Below, piece after piece: positions 1 through 11,214 of a DNA stretch of 64,000 nt. The notes beneath the pieces were generated by a model. It had not been told where the DNA came from and did not search any database. It saw only the letters and a list, made by a program, of their open reading frames with translations. Each line of letters begins with the position of its first letter. Within the stretch, counting starts at the first letter, position 1. Position numbers and translations under genes: made by a program. Source of the DNA: Deuterostichococcus epilithicus (taxonomy: Eukaryota; Chlorophyta; Trebouxiophyceae; Prasiolales; Stichococcaceae); NCBI GenBank assembly GCA_033439295.1, contig JAVTLE010000014.1:3658001-3722000 (forward strand), given 5' to 3'.

Positions 1-2050
1 CAAGATCTGAAGACAGCACACAGAAGCCCAGAGGGTGCGTGAAGCGGTGCCTACGAGGTGGGACTCGTACAGGGGACATGCTTATCTCATTCCGGTTGTG
101 GTGTCACTCAGGTCGTAAAATGGGCTTTTTTTTCAATCGCATGTTCATGGTAAGGAATGCACTCTGGTTGTCTGCATGGCCACTTCCTTCACTGCAAAGC
201 CGTGGAAGCGCACCTGTGCTGCGGCTGCACGCTCGCTGACGAGGAGCTTTGCAGACGGCGCCTGTTTCTCGCCGCGGGCCGTGGCCACGCGGGCCGCCAG
301 CGGCGGGCCGGCCCCGGGCAGCAGCGGCAGGCGGCGGCCGGCGCGGTAGGCAGAGTCCGCAGCCGGCTGGGCTATTTCCCACAGCCAAGGCACAACTGCC
401 ACTTCGCCTGCAGACAGAAGCAACGGTTCGCTGCACAGGGAGGGCGGCTGCTGGGGCATCCGCGACATCTGCCCCGACTTGTGAGACGACGACGCAGCAC
501 TTGTCAGCACCTGAGATCGGCCGGGCAGCAGAGAGCGCACCTTCATCCGGCGTCATGACACACGGCGACGGCCGCGGAGCATCCTCATCCTCCCCTGCTC
601 CGCTGCTGCTCCAGTGGGACAGCGTGTTCGAGGACGCGACGCTGGCAGTGTCGCTGCCATCGTCGTCCTGCTCCGGGTCGGCGGGCTGCGCTGACCCTGC
701 AGGCATGTATTGCTTCAGCGGGGTGCAGCGGTCGGATCATGTGCCTCATCTCTGCCGATAAAGCTGTAGTGCAGGCTCGTCAGGGCGGCATGCACAGGCG
801 AATTTGAAGCTGCTGAGCGTACATGCTGCTGCCTGCCTTGTTCGAACGAAAGTCAGCCACTCGGTCACGGTTCAATGAGCATAACACCGGCTTGGGTGCA
901 CAGTAGCACCACCCGTTGCTGCTGGCACTGCTGCTGCAGGACCGCCCAGGTAGGCATGCACTAGCACTCAAAGCGTGTCATCGAGCACAGCGGCCTTCCG
1001 GGGTGATTATCTGAGACACTTTGCGGGCTGCTGACGCTCTCACCCGGCCGCCGCGCCGCCAGCCGCAGGGCGGCCAGGTCCGGCGCCAGCGCCCCGCCAC
1101 CACCTGGCCGCCCAGCCAGCCGCGTGAGCAGGCACAGCGCGCCGCCGGCCAGCTCGCCGGCGGCCGGCCCGGCCTCCAGCCGCTCGTTCCGCTCCGCACA
1201 GGCCGCCTGGCATTGATCCGTCAGCGCGGCGCGGAGCTGCGCCAGCGCAGCCGCTCGTGTGTGCTGCGCCGAGATGGACAGCCGCTCCTGCAGCCTGTAC
1301 AACCAGGGCGCATGGAAATGATTGAACACAGAAAAAATTGCAGCCTGCGCCACCGGCACGCATGGGGTTGCATCCATGCGCCCGCATATGGATTCCTTGG
1401 CATCGTCGAATGGCTCTCGACCTTAACTTGCAAACTCGAGAGAGGACCAGCATCTGAGAGATGCCGTCCTGAGCGGCGTCATAAGGCTGTAGATACAGCA
1501 GCTCGGCAGTTCGGCAGCCTCATGCGTTGCACTGACACAAAACCTCGACACTGACAAGCAATGGCATGCGCGGCGAAAAGGTGCACACTCGTCGAGCTCC
1601 TCCAGTACGAGGCCATAGCTGGGCGCCGCGCCCAGCAGCCGCTGCTGCTGCAGGGTGGCCTCGGCGACCCGCAGGCTGCTGCGGTGCGCCGCCTCGACCT
1701 CCTGCGGCCACAGAACCTTGAAACGCTGAACACGGGTCCGACAGAGCATCAAAGGGCTGCTGGAAGAGCCAATGGTTTTTCTTGCCGTTGGCGCCGCCGT
1801 CCTGACTGTAAATGCAACCAGCCATCCCGCACCACGCATGGCTGCAGCTCATCCTGCAGCCTGTCCCCCGCCTGCCCATCCGCGATCTCATTGGGACTTT
1901 TAAGGGATGAAGCTTTCGTACCTGACGACCTGGGGTCTGCTCGCCCCATTTGGATACAGACGCACATAGACGCACCTCAACCAACAGCACATGGGACACC
2001 AGTTCCGACAGCAGCGCCTGCTGGCTGGCGCCACCGAGACCCAGCTCCAT
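1..2050 (-). CDS. Coiled-coil protein of unknown function, partial (3' end beyond the left edge)
   Basis: Four exons share one consistent reading phase on the minus strand: 2050-1976, 1716-1589, 1294-1044 and 407-214. A further acceptor (CTTCAG) near position 9 suggests the gene continues off the left edge. The Met at 2050 is the first in the phased chain and begins MELGLGGASQQALLSEL. The visible ~216 residues are rich in Ala, Leu, Gln, Glu and Arg with heptad-like stretches (for example LQERLSISAQHTRAAALAQL), so a coiled-coil protein is likely. I do not recognise the family; a weak resemblance to augmin-type microtubule proteins was considered but not supported. It follows the SKA2-like gene on the same strand by about 200 bases, so the two may be a single gene whose junction I could not resolve. 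The exon chain is more certain than the function or the start. Confidence 0.5.
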
Positions 2051-2258
2051 GCCGCCGCCGCCGCCGCCACGTCAGATCCCGCTGACAAGCTCTTGGCGCC
2101 CGCACACAGCCGCCGATGAGCTGCCGCAGCCGCGCCTCCTCCGGCTGTCACTGCTGATGCTGTTGCCGCTGCCTCCGCTGCTGCTGGTGCCGGTTCTGGC
2201 GTCACTGCCGCCAATGCGCTGCACGTCGACACCAAGCGGTGCCACGCGTCGCTGATGT

Positions 2259-2952
2259 TCAGGAGCACGCGACGGCTGGCGCCCCAGTGCAGGCTTGCAG
2301 AGCGCCTAACTGCGCTGAGACAGCTTGCAGCTGCCCCTCGATTGCCTCCACATGTGCCTGCGAGTAGAGGACCGACACCAGGGTTGCTGACGGGCATCGC
2401 AGTCATCGTTGCCCCCGGTGGATGGAAACACAGTCATCAGAGAGAATGCTGCTGCATGCTTCCACCAGCCGACATCGCCCATGCCACCCGATGTGATTCG
2501 CAAGGAACGTGTCTCTTTCAGCATGTACCTGCTTCTCTGCCATGCACTGTTCGCAGTCCTGCCGCATGCGCGGCAGTTGCCTGCGCATCACATTGCTGAA
2601 ACATTGGCTGTACAGTCGTCTGCTGCTCTGTTCCTAACGACCAACAGCATGCAGCGTGCACCGGCAGCGCCGTATTGCCTCTCACCGCCGCAGCTTGTGC
2701 AGCTTCACGAGCAGGGCGTAGGGGTTGGGAGCCTGCAGAGAAGCAACCACGACGTTGAGAGGCTTCTCGTCGAGCTGATGGGCCTGCAAAATGCATGCGC
2801 AATATGATGGGTCACCGCCTAATGAATGAACGCACCTGAGTGCCTCTCTGACCAAATTCGGATTGTAGCTGGACATCCAATTTCGAGAGCTCAAGTTCCA
2901 GCACCGAGAAGTGGCGCACAAGGCCACTGATTGTCTCAGGCAGCGTTGCCAT
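2259..2952 (-). CDS. SKA2-like kinetochore protein (candidate)
   Basis: Four exons in phase (2952-2836, 2783-2686, 2580-2529, 2357-2259) give a 121-residue protein, the length of animal SKA2. SKA2 is the small helical subunit of the Ska complex, which couples kinetochores to spindle microtubules. The central part resembles plant SKA2: NPYALLVKLHKLR, then QDCEQCMAEKQ, matching the NP-x-L-(L/V)-x-(K/R)-I/L-x-x-(I/L) pattern followed by the conserved C-x(3)-AKQ-like segment. The N-terminus (MATLPETISGLVRHFSVLEL) is amphipathic, as expected for the helical bundle. The stop at 2259 assumes no further splicing. A downstream stretch in another frame (NISDAWHRLVSTCS, near 2225-2265) resembles the plant SKA2 C-terminus and could be a missed last exon. 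The start is the first Met in the exon. Confidence 0.5.
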
Positions 2953-3574
2953 GGAGTTCAGTGTGCACGTTTCAAATTTGAGGCGATGTGTTGCAGTTTC
3001 TGTCAACCGTTCATCAAGCGGTCAGCGCCTGCGATCACAGATTTGCGCAGATGGTCGATCAACAATGGGGCTGAAAGCGCGTCAATCACGTGCCGCAAGG
3101 AAGCTGTCATCTCGCCGCTTTAAAGTCCGGGGCAGGGAATCGGCAACAACGCACCAGTCTGGCTGTCCCCGGCACCTCGTTAGCGGAAAAGTTGGCGGTG
3201 TGTGGCAACTTGCAGAGGCCGGTGACCGATTACTGTTCAGGCCGGCAACGAGGATGTGTGGCTTTTTTGGCCTTTGGATACATTCATCATGCGGCGGCAC
3301 AAGGTTGCCACATCGTCAGATGAGGGGTTTCTCAACGAATCGGCCCCTCGCTCGGGTATGAGAAGCTGCACAAATGCGTGCAAGCACTCCCTCAACACAG
3401 ATGCGCAAGCAGCACCATAGAATTATTCTGGAGGCTACAGCCCCTTCTTTCAGCTAGTTGCTACTGCGATGTGAAGTCCTGACACCATCCGACAAGCTTA
3501 AGACGTTGTTTCGAGTCAGACACCGCCTGGTGCACGATATTCACCGTCGTCGGCCTCGGTCATCAGCATCAATC
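2953..3574. promoter_or_regulatory. Divergent intergenic region, SKA2-like / small membrane-like gene
   Basis: These 622 bases separate the start of the minus-strand SKA2-like gene from the plus-strand gene at 3575, so they should hold both promoters and 5' UTRs. No convincing coding frame, repeat or core promoter element was identified. Confidence 0.4.
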
Positions 3575-4246
3575 ATGGCAGACCCCCGAGACGAGAAGGG
3601 CGTCTTCCACGGCAGCTTTGCAGGGGCGTGCATCGCAGTGGGCGCCTGGTCTCTGGGGCAAGACCTGCGGAAGGTGCGGCAGCCAGCGGCATGCCCCATC
3701 ATGCCGGTTGTTAGATGCCCTCATGAGTACTTAATGTGGTGCAAGAGCGGGGCATCACGTATGCAAGAGGGACAGTACTGGTTGCTCTACGTAGTACCCT
3801 GTCTTCCAACAGCCATGCCGCCCCACGCTCCTGCTACCTCGGCTGTGTTGCAGGGCCTGACCGCCGTGGCGGCGAGCCTGACATTCGGTCTGCAGACTGT
3901 GGGAGTTGGCACCATCAAGGCTGCCGTGGACGCCGAGCTGCCCACGGGCCCCGTGACGCCACCGCACATGCCGTGAGCACTTTCGAGCATGCACCGGACG
4001 GCCGCCGGATGAGTATGCATTATCGGGCAGGCTCATGCTATCGCTTGCCAAGAAGCCTGCATCTGCGCAATGGCCCTGCAGTATGACCTCGCATAACGTG
4101 AGGACGGCATGGAACAGTGCCTTGGAGAGCCACTTTGCAGATGCCGTCACTACCTAATGCGGACGTGTGTTTGCAGTCGGGAGGGCGACGACAGCAAGTC
4201 CGGTGATGATGATGGCGCCGCCACCACGGACGGCACACCATCATGA
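3575..4246 (+). CDS. Small hypothetical protein, two hydrophobic segments and an acidic tail
   Basis: Three exons join in perfect phase: 3575-3673, 3854-3972 and 4177-4246. They encode 95 residues. The start is MADPRDEKGVFHGSF, followed by two small hydrophobic, Gly/Ala-rich segments (around GACIAVGAW and LTAVAASLTFGLQTVGVGTI) split by the first intron. The tail is Asp/Ser-rich (EGDDSKSGDDDG) and occupies its own exon. The hydrophobic stretches are short, so a small hairpin membrane protein or a subunit of an organellar membrane complex is possible, but I do not recognise the family and assign no function. The gene converges with PRP18. The three-exon phase match makes a real gene likely. Confidence 0.6.
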
Positions 4247-4556
4247 GCAGGAGGACGCGACTGACGTGCAGCCACATTGACAGCAGCTCGAATGCCATCG
4301 AAGTGGTGTAGAGGCAAGATGCAGCGTGTCAGGCTTCAGAAGTCAGAAGTGATGCCGCCGATACCCAAAGGATACCCCGGCATGACACCACCTAGAAGAA
4401 GTGCAACAGTTGGAACGCTGAGCAGGGTTGCAACATCCCAGGACGCGAAACGTCTTCAAAGTTTTGGACTTGGCCGGTCTCACCAACATGGAATGTGTAC
4501 ACACCAGACAGGGCATCTGTTTTCTCAGGAACCTCCTAACAGTGATCCGGTCATCG
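4247..4556. other. Convergent intergenic spacer
   Basis: About 310 bases between two convergent genes. It should contain both 3' UTRs. Nothing else is recognisable. Confidence 0.4.
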
Positions 4557-7500
4557 CTACGACCCCCCCGCCAGCGGGCTGCCTGCTCGAGGTGGCTTGC
4601 CGGCCGCCTGCGCCGCCGCCAGCGGCTTGTTCACCGCCGGCGAGGCGCTGCCGCCAGGGCTGACGCTGGGTGGCACGTCCTTCAGCGCTGGCGAGCTCCG
4701 GCCGCCGACCGGCGGCGTGCCCGTGCGGCTGGGCGACCGCGTTCCAGGGTGGTCCAGCTCCCGCATGGTCTTGTTGACCTGGCACGTTGGGAACAACGGT
4801 TCTGATGAGAAAGAGCTTTGTCAAGGGTCCTGCACCTGCACGCAGCTCGTTGTGTCAGCAGGACTACTCGTACAGACTCGGTTGGGGACCGCCTGTCGCC
4901 ACGGCAGGATCCTGGCCGACATAGTCGCGCAGCAACATTAGCCACAGCTGTTGCCCAAATAACAGCTGAATGTGTAGCGAGCGAAAGAGTGGTTTCCTCA
5001 TCGTGCGCACCATGCCCTGCCAGCTGAGCGGCACTTTGACGGTGCCGTCGGTGTCCAGGAAGTGTGGCGCCGCCCGCAGCCCCTGGTCCCGCCACGTTGT
5101 GCCACTGTGCTCCGCCTCCAGCAGCGCCTGCGCGGAAGCCGTAGCTGTCATTGCCGGTGTCCTCTCTCCGAAGCAGGCGTCTTGCAGGCTTGCAGTCACC
5201 CGCACTGCGGCACGACTGTGGGCGCACACACACAATTGAGCCAGACAGCTGCACGACAGTCAAGCTCAACCCTGGAGGCGATTGCAGAAGCACAGTGCAG
5301 TCGGTCTTGAAATTCGTCACGGTGCGCACCAGTTTGTCGCTGCCGGCGCCAATTGCGCCGCGGGACACGTCGCGAAAGCCGTCAAAATCGACAGACCGCG
5401 ACGGATCCGTCGGGTGCGCCCGCTGCATGAACGTCAGCAGCCGCTTGACCGCCTGCGTCAGCAGCAAATTGGCCAGGTCTCCAGGATCTCCGGATCTCCT
5501 TTCCAGCTGGCAGGCCTCGCATGTCCACCTAGAAGCTGTGTGTGACAGCAGCTCGATGACACCACCATGCACACGTCCACGGTCCTCATGCACAAGTGTC
5601 CTGTCGCATCACCAAGGCCCTACCTGCAGGTACTTGCGGGTGGCCTCGTCGTTCATGACGTGCGCGGCGCCGCCGACGTTCATGCCCGTCACGTGCGAGA
5701 TCTTCTCCCGCGAAGACCGCTCGTGGATGCCGACGCTGGTGACGCCGATGGGCCACGGCGCGTTGCCTGCACAAAACGTCCCATCGACATGCCCAGTGCA
5801 GCTTCTCAGTGCACAGCAGTCCTATGGCAGACGGAATCTCTCAGCGCGCCAACCTATCATCAAATTGTACTGCAGCAGGCCTCTGGGCCCAGGTACCCAT
5901 TTCGACTGATGGCCCGGCGAATGAGGAATCGCAGCCACACAGTGATTGCGCCGGCCAGACGTCAACACTGGTCAAAAGACCGCCTGCGCGCTGCAGGAGC
6001 GTCAAGATGCGGGAGTTGCACAGGCACTTCTCTCCCCAAGCGGCCAGGCAGCAGGAAGCCGTACGCACCGACAGCGAGACGCATGTAGATGTCGTAGGCG
6101 TACAGGTAGTTGTGCTGCTGGATGGCATCCACGATCATCCACAGCCCCGCCAGCATGTCGGGCGGGATGCGGCGCTTGCGCAGGTCCCGGAACATGGGCT
6201 TGAAGAACGTCATCGTCTGCTTGAACTGCGTCGTCGCCTGCACGCCTGCGCGGGGACAGAGAATGCGGTTCGGAGCCCAGCCGAAGGCCCTGCGTGGACG
6301 CTACGCCGCAAAGTGTGCCCTCACGAGGCGAGTGCTGCGCCGTTGTTCCTCATACCACATCACACCTTCTGGTGCATCGTCGCCGCCAAGCGCTCCTGTA
6401 TCCTGCCACCACGAGCCCAAGTCTACTAGCGAAGGGCAGACGGCAACGTCAGGCGTGCCACCCCGGACCCACCTGCGCCAGACTCCTGGATCTCGGGCGG
6501 CCGCCGGTCCAGGTCCGTTTCCCACTCCTTGACCCACGCCTGGACGGCCTTGTGGATGCGGTCCTCCGTGCACATGGCCGCCTCCTCCCGCTTCGCTTTC
6601 ACCGCCTCCGCCGCTGCCCGGAAAGTGTCCATCATGTCCGCCTCCTCTCCGCCAGCCTCCGTGGCATCAGCGCGGCCCGGGGCGCCCGCCTCCGGCTGCG
6701 CCTGCGGCCGGGCAGTGGCAGGGGCACCTCAGCGCTTGGCAGAGCGTGGCGCGCATGTCCTCCGAGGTCGAGGCTGCGTGGCAGCCGCCATCCTGGATGG
6801 AGCTGCGGCAGCCATCCTCGATGGGATTGAAGCAGCACCAGCCTTCATGAGCGGCGAGTGGCAGCCTTCGATGCGCAGCTGATGAGATGCCAATCCTCCG
6901 TGAGAATCAACTACTTGCGCGCGGCCTTCGGTCTGCAGCAACCAATGCCCTGCAGCACAAGGTTCGCCTTTTCGGGTCCCGGGCCTGCTGCCGGCTCTGC
7001 TAGCTTCTCCTTCTGCTTCTGCTTTTCTCCGCCAGCGGCCGAGCCCGGCCGCTTCCCTGCCCGCTGCAGTTCCAGCAGCGTGTTGTTCTGCTGGCCCGAT
7101 CCCTTCTGCTCGTCGGCCAGCTGTAGCGACGACGCTGCCGTCTTGAGTCGCGACCGCCGTGCCGCATCATCCTGCAGCAGAGTGAGCAAATGGCTCTTGC
7201 ACGGCCATCCTGTCAGCGTACGAGTGCACGACTCATCGCATCCTTTGACCGTCGAAGGATCGATCGTCCAGATGCCAAGGCAGCTTGGCCTTCCAGAGGA
7301 AGCCTCCAGGCCATTCTTCGGCAGTTCAAAGCCTCCAGGCCATTCTTCGGCAGTCTGCAAACTGCCACGGCCATGCAGCCCTGCAGGCGCGCCTGCGCTC
7401 GAAGTGCAGGACCACGCTCACCTCGCCGAAGAGAGTGATGGGCTGGTCCAAGGCACGCAGGCGCCGGACGACCTCCGCCATCGGCAGCCGGTCCTCCTCT

Positions 7501-7879
7501 GATGCAGCCGCATCCGGGGCAGTGCCCCCTCTGTTCCGCTTCTGCACCCTCTGCTGTGGCGCCGCCGGCTCCTCCGGCCTTGGGAAATCCTGTCGCAGGT
7601 CCACAGCGCATTGTGCTGTGTGATCTCGCACGTCGACGGTGCATGCACATGGCAAGCCGACGGGCGCTGTGTCAACCCGCAGGCTTGAAGCCACGCACGG
7701 CAGGTTGGCTGACGCTGCGAGACGGCACTCACCCGTGTCTGCAGCTCTGCGGCCTCCTCCTCTCTCAATTTCCGCATGCGGGCCTCCTCCAGCTCCGAAC
7801 GCTTGACAAACTTGCGTCCTTTGAACTCATCCTGAGTGCTTTTCCGCTTCTTGGCGATGGCTGCTGCCAGCGCGTCCAT
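4557..7879 (-). CDS. PRP18: Pre-mRNA-splicing factor 18 (Prp18)
   Basis: Nine exons in phase (7879-7733, 7589-7422, 7171-6959, 6701-6473, 6245-6069, 5766-5624, 5452-5330, 5127-5011, 4778-4557) encode 512 residues. Prp18 is a nuclear U5-associated factor for the second step of splicing, acting with Slu7. The N-terminus ([13 protein letters not shown], then [14 protein letters not shown]) is the family signature. Residues ~88-105 form the Prp4/Prp18 SFM motif ([18 protein letters not shown]). Residues ~253-400 form the helical Prp18 domain, including the conserved loop region [18 protein letters not shown] and the family ending [20 protein letters not shown] plant-like LLEAE segment follows. 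The protein is longer than human Prp18 (342) because of a Lys/Glu-rich insert after the SFM motif and a Pro/Ser/Ala-rich C-terminal tail ending SPLAGGS. The plant-type ending and phase agreement leave little doubt. Confidence 0.93.
7299..7356. repeat. Short tandem duplication in a PRP18 intron
   Basis: The segment AGCCTCCAGGCCATTCTTCG followed by GCAG occurs twice, near 7299 and 7331, about 32 bases apart. It lies in the intron between the PRP18 exons 7589-7422 and 7171-6959. Confidence 0.7.
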
Positions 7880-8419
7880 CAGTCACTCAGTCAGTCTGTT
7901 ATCTGCCTCAGTTTCAGCAAGACTTGCTATGGCTGCACTTTGCACGAGCTCCTCACTAACGCAGGTGCCGAGCAAACAATCGTGGTCATAGGCGTTCTAG
8001 TCGCAAGTCGCAGCCCCCCTGGTTGTGTTAACAAGTCACACTAAAACGATGGACTTGCATTCATGTCTAGTAAGCTTTTTGCATCCCATCATCATCGACA
8101 TTGACGCCCTTGATGGACAACTGGGAAGCAGTGGATGCGCAGGATGGAGACGCGCCTGCGGCACTTTGCACATTGCTGTTAATTGCACCGTTGCCTGCCT
8201 CCGGGCTCCCCAATGTGATGAAAGCCTGACGAGTGGCTAAATAAATCGATGCTTCCAGTCCATGCGAACGAGACACCGCCCACCGCGGTGTCTCCGGTCT
8301 CTCCCTCTTCACTTCCTGCTTTCTGGATCGCCCGCCATCATACAGTCTGTGCTACTGCTCGGCCGACAAGAGTGCAGAAACTTCCTGGCACAGCCTGCCG
8401 ACGCCTCTGTGCAGCTTCA
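7880..8419. promoter_or_regulatory. Intergenic region upstream of PRP18, downstream of BRCC36
   Basis: 540 bases between two head-to-tail minus-strand genes. It should hold the PRP18 promoter and the BRCC36 3' UTR. No other element is recognised. Confidence 0.4.
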
Positions 8420-9139
8420 TTAGGGCGGCGGCTCCTTCGGCCGCTGGACCGCGGTCTTCACCAGCTGGCCGTAATCATCCAGCGTGGTCATTCCGAACAG
8501 ATCCTCAAATACGTCCGGCGACCCGACTGCGCTACCGCCCGACCGCGGCGCCGCGGGCTGCGGCGGCCGGCTGATGGGCACAGCGGCGGCCTGCGCGCCG
8601 CCGCGGGCGCGATGTTCCGCTGCCAGACGCTCCTTTGCGGCATCTGTCACCTGGTCGTCCGACATGCCCCAGGGTTGCTGCGCCGCTCCCTGCCACAGCT
8701 CCTGCTGCTGCGCCTGCGGCCACGCCTCCGGGCCCGCCCCGTCCCACGGCTCCTGCCTTTGCGCTTTCCCCGACTGCTTCGTCGCATCCGGCTGCTGCTG
8801 CTGCTGCTGCTGCTGCTGTTCCCCCGGCCATAACCGCACGGGGCCCGCAGCGCTGGGGTCGTCCACGTCAGACATAGTGTCTGCGTCTGGCTGTGAAGGC
8901 CCCGGCGCGACCGGGGCGCCGCTGGCCATCCGAGTGCTATCGTTCTGTAGAAAAGCCGATGTCACCGCCGGTGGGCCGCCGCCGAGTGCCGTGCCGCCGC
9001 CGCTCGGCTGCAGGCCCGACGACAGCACCGACGCCAGCTGCAAGGCTAGCTGCGGCACGTCCGCTGCAGATGTGCTGCCGGTTTGGCACGGAGCTCCCTG
9101 ACTGGCGGCCGGCGTGGCAGCTGCTGCTTGCTGATGCTG

Positions 9140-9180
<41 letters not shown>

Positions 9181-11214
9181 GCCGCCACTGCTGCTGCGCC
9201 TGTGCCTGCTGCGCCTCCAGCGCCTGCTGCAGTATCGGCTCCAGGGCGTCAAGCTGTCGCCGCTGCAGCTCCGTCTGCGTGCGGCATATCCGCAGGCTGT
9301 GCAGCGTCGGCCCTGCAATGGATCCACAGTCGTCCGATGACTTTTTGTGTGGCAAGCGAATTAGTGCTGCATCCCTCATACGTGTTGTGTCAATGGCTGT
9401 TGAGACACAATTGATTGCTTCAGCAGACAGCCAGATGTGCTGCAGCAGAGCCCAGAGCATAACAAAGGGATCTCGCAACCACCAGGAGCATTGTTGCATA
9501 CATCAGTATCTGCTCATGTCTGCTTTTGCTCACCCAGAACGAGCTCGATGAGGCTGGCCAGATGCTGCTGGTAGGTCGCCGTGTGTTGCAGTGCTGCCAG
9601 CGGGTCGGTGTTCCCGTGCGCATCCACTGCGTCCTCAAGCGCCGCCTCGAAAGCCGCCCGCTCCTCGTTCAGAAGCACCTGCGCATCACAAGCAGTGTGC
9701 TCGCTGGTGAGCAGGGGTAGCGCTGAGGGGCATGGCTGAACATGCAGCCCGGTGTGCCCATGCCAGCAGGGAGACGATGAATGCAGAGCTGCCTTGCAGG
9801 TGTGGTTCGGCCAGGGTCAGTCTTGCCAGTCTCCGTTGATGACTTTCGACTGTGTGCACTTTTGCAGCTGATGACCAGAACGCTGACCTTCAAGAGGACC
9901 TTCAGGTCGTGAAGCGTCTGCTCCGCAGCGCCCTGCGACTGCACGACTGACAGAGGCACCTCCCTCCGCTGCCAGTCGCCCGCGCGGTGTGCCGCTGTAG
10001 ACAGGACCCGCGCAAGAGATGTCAAACACGTGCTTCGTGCAATGGCTGGTTGCCTGTGTCATGCCGCATCATGCAAGCACAGAAAAACATGCGCAGCCTC
10101 ACAAGAGATACATGCAGGCGTCCAGGAACAGGACACCACTACCTGCTGCGGACGCCGCCATGGCCTGCTCCATGTCCGAGGAGTCGACATGTGTCAGCTG
10201 CGCGGGCTGCGGGGACGTCAGCACCGACTGGAAGGCGGTGATCTGCACCTTCTGCGTGAGCATCGCGGGGTCCTGCGGTGCAGCACAGCACACACGTGAT
10301 CAAGAATGCAGCACAGCAGAATGCCGACACTGGGTAGAATGCGGGATGCGCTGTCGGGTGTCTTTCAGACTTGATGTGGTAAGTAAGTCTACCTCGTTGA
10401 AGGCAGAGATGATGAGGCCGACAAAGCCGGGATCAAGCATCTGATACATCGCCTGTGTGCGCACATCCACGTGCGACGGCAGCACCTGTCGCAAATTGGA
10501 TGGTGTCTGAGGTTCGGGTGCTGTTCCCCAAGTGGTATTCAGTCATTACCACAGGCTTGGCTGGGTATGACTGGCGCTGCTCAACAGGAAACTGACATAA
10601 AACAAGGCGCTTGCCGTGATGTGCGGGTGGCTGTGGTACCACCCGACAACCCGTGTCAGGGTGCCTGTCTCGGCCGAGAAGGCGTCCGCGACCGCTGAAC
10701 AGCGTGCCATCTGCTCGGGGCTCGCCTCGACCCGGTCCTGTTCAGCCATTGTCATGGGGTCACCAATCGCTTCACTTGCCTGCACCGCACGAGCACTAGG
10801 GTGCAGGATTGCGGCTTACGCACCTTTCGGCGGTCGGTGCGGATCTGCGGCATGGCTGCCCAGATGCGAACGGTGGCAGAACCGTCCTCTTTGTACTGCG
10901 CAGGCACAGTGCGATGTCGGCCGTCTGAGTGTGCCCAAGCAGGCCATTGCAAGAGGCGAAGGACGGGGTGCTCCTCAAGCTGCGGCGTTGAGACGGGAGC
11001 GCACCAGAACATCTCCCAGCAGGAGGCCCATTACCTGAAAATGTTGCATCGATTTCAAAGCCAGGACCCATCATCATCGGGAGAAGAGCGGTCATGTGGG
11101 TGATGCTACATGCAGGGCGGTGAGCGGCGTCAGATTGCGTGTAGAACATACCTCCTCCACTTCTGTCGACAGCGCATGCAGGTGACACGTCCAGAAAACC
11201 TCTGCAAGCGGCAT
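8420..11214 (-). CDS. BRCC36: BRCC36-type K63-specific JAMM deubiquitinase with a Gln-rich tail
   Basis: Nine phased exons: 11214-11152, 11034-11005, 10895-10824, 10737-10615, 10485-10393, 10272-10143, 9994-9888, 9678-9534 and 9312-8420 (551 residues from the Met at 11214). BRCC36 is a zinc protease that removes K63-linked ubiquitin within BRCC/BRISC-type complexes. The JAMM site is complete: Glu in STEVEEVMG, then WYHSHPHIT and LPSHVDVRTQ, giving H-x-H-x7-S-x2-D. Later parts match plant BRCC36 (NEERAAFEAAL, TATYQQHLASLIELVLG). Beyond the usual end the protein continues ~240 residues with two polyGln runs, closing EDLFGMTTLDDYGQLV. The intron after PHIT starts with GC (ACG|GCAAGC). An extra 5' exon at 11332-11302 (MTADRVELTS) resembles the plant N-terminus but could not be phased. 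Confidence 0.92.
8791..8820 (-). repeat. CAG run encoding polyGln in BRCC36
   Basis: A near-perfect CAG/CTG trinucleotide tract inside the last BRCC36 exon, read as about nine Gln. Confidence 0.85.
9142..9181 (-). repeat. Second CAG run encoding polyGln in BRCC36
   Basis: A longer CAG/CTG trinucleotide tract in the same exon, read as about a dozen Gln, flanked by imperfect Gln/His-rich sequence. Confidence 0.85.

Noticed and set aside
4682-5593. 303-residue continuous minus-strand frame
   Set aside because: Only its first ~88 residues match the PRP18 exon; the rest is intron read-through, and the correct exons lie in other frames.
8635-9188. Ala-, Leu- and Cys-rich frames on both strands
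   Set aside because: They are shadows of the CAG-rich last BRCC36 exon.
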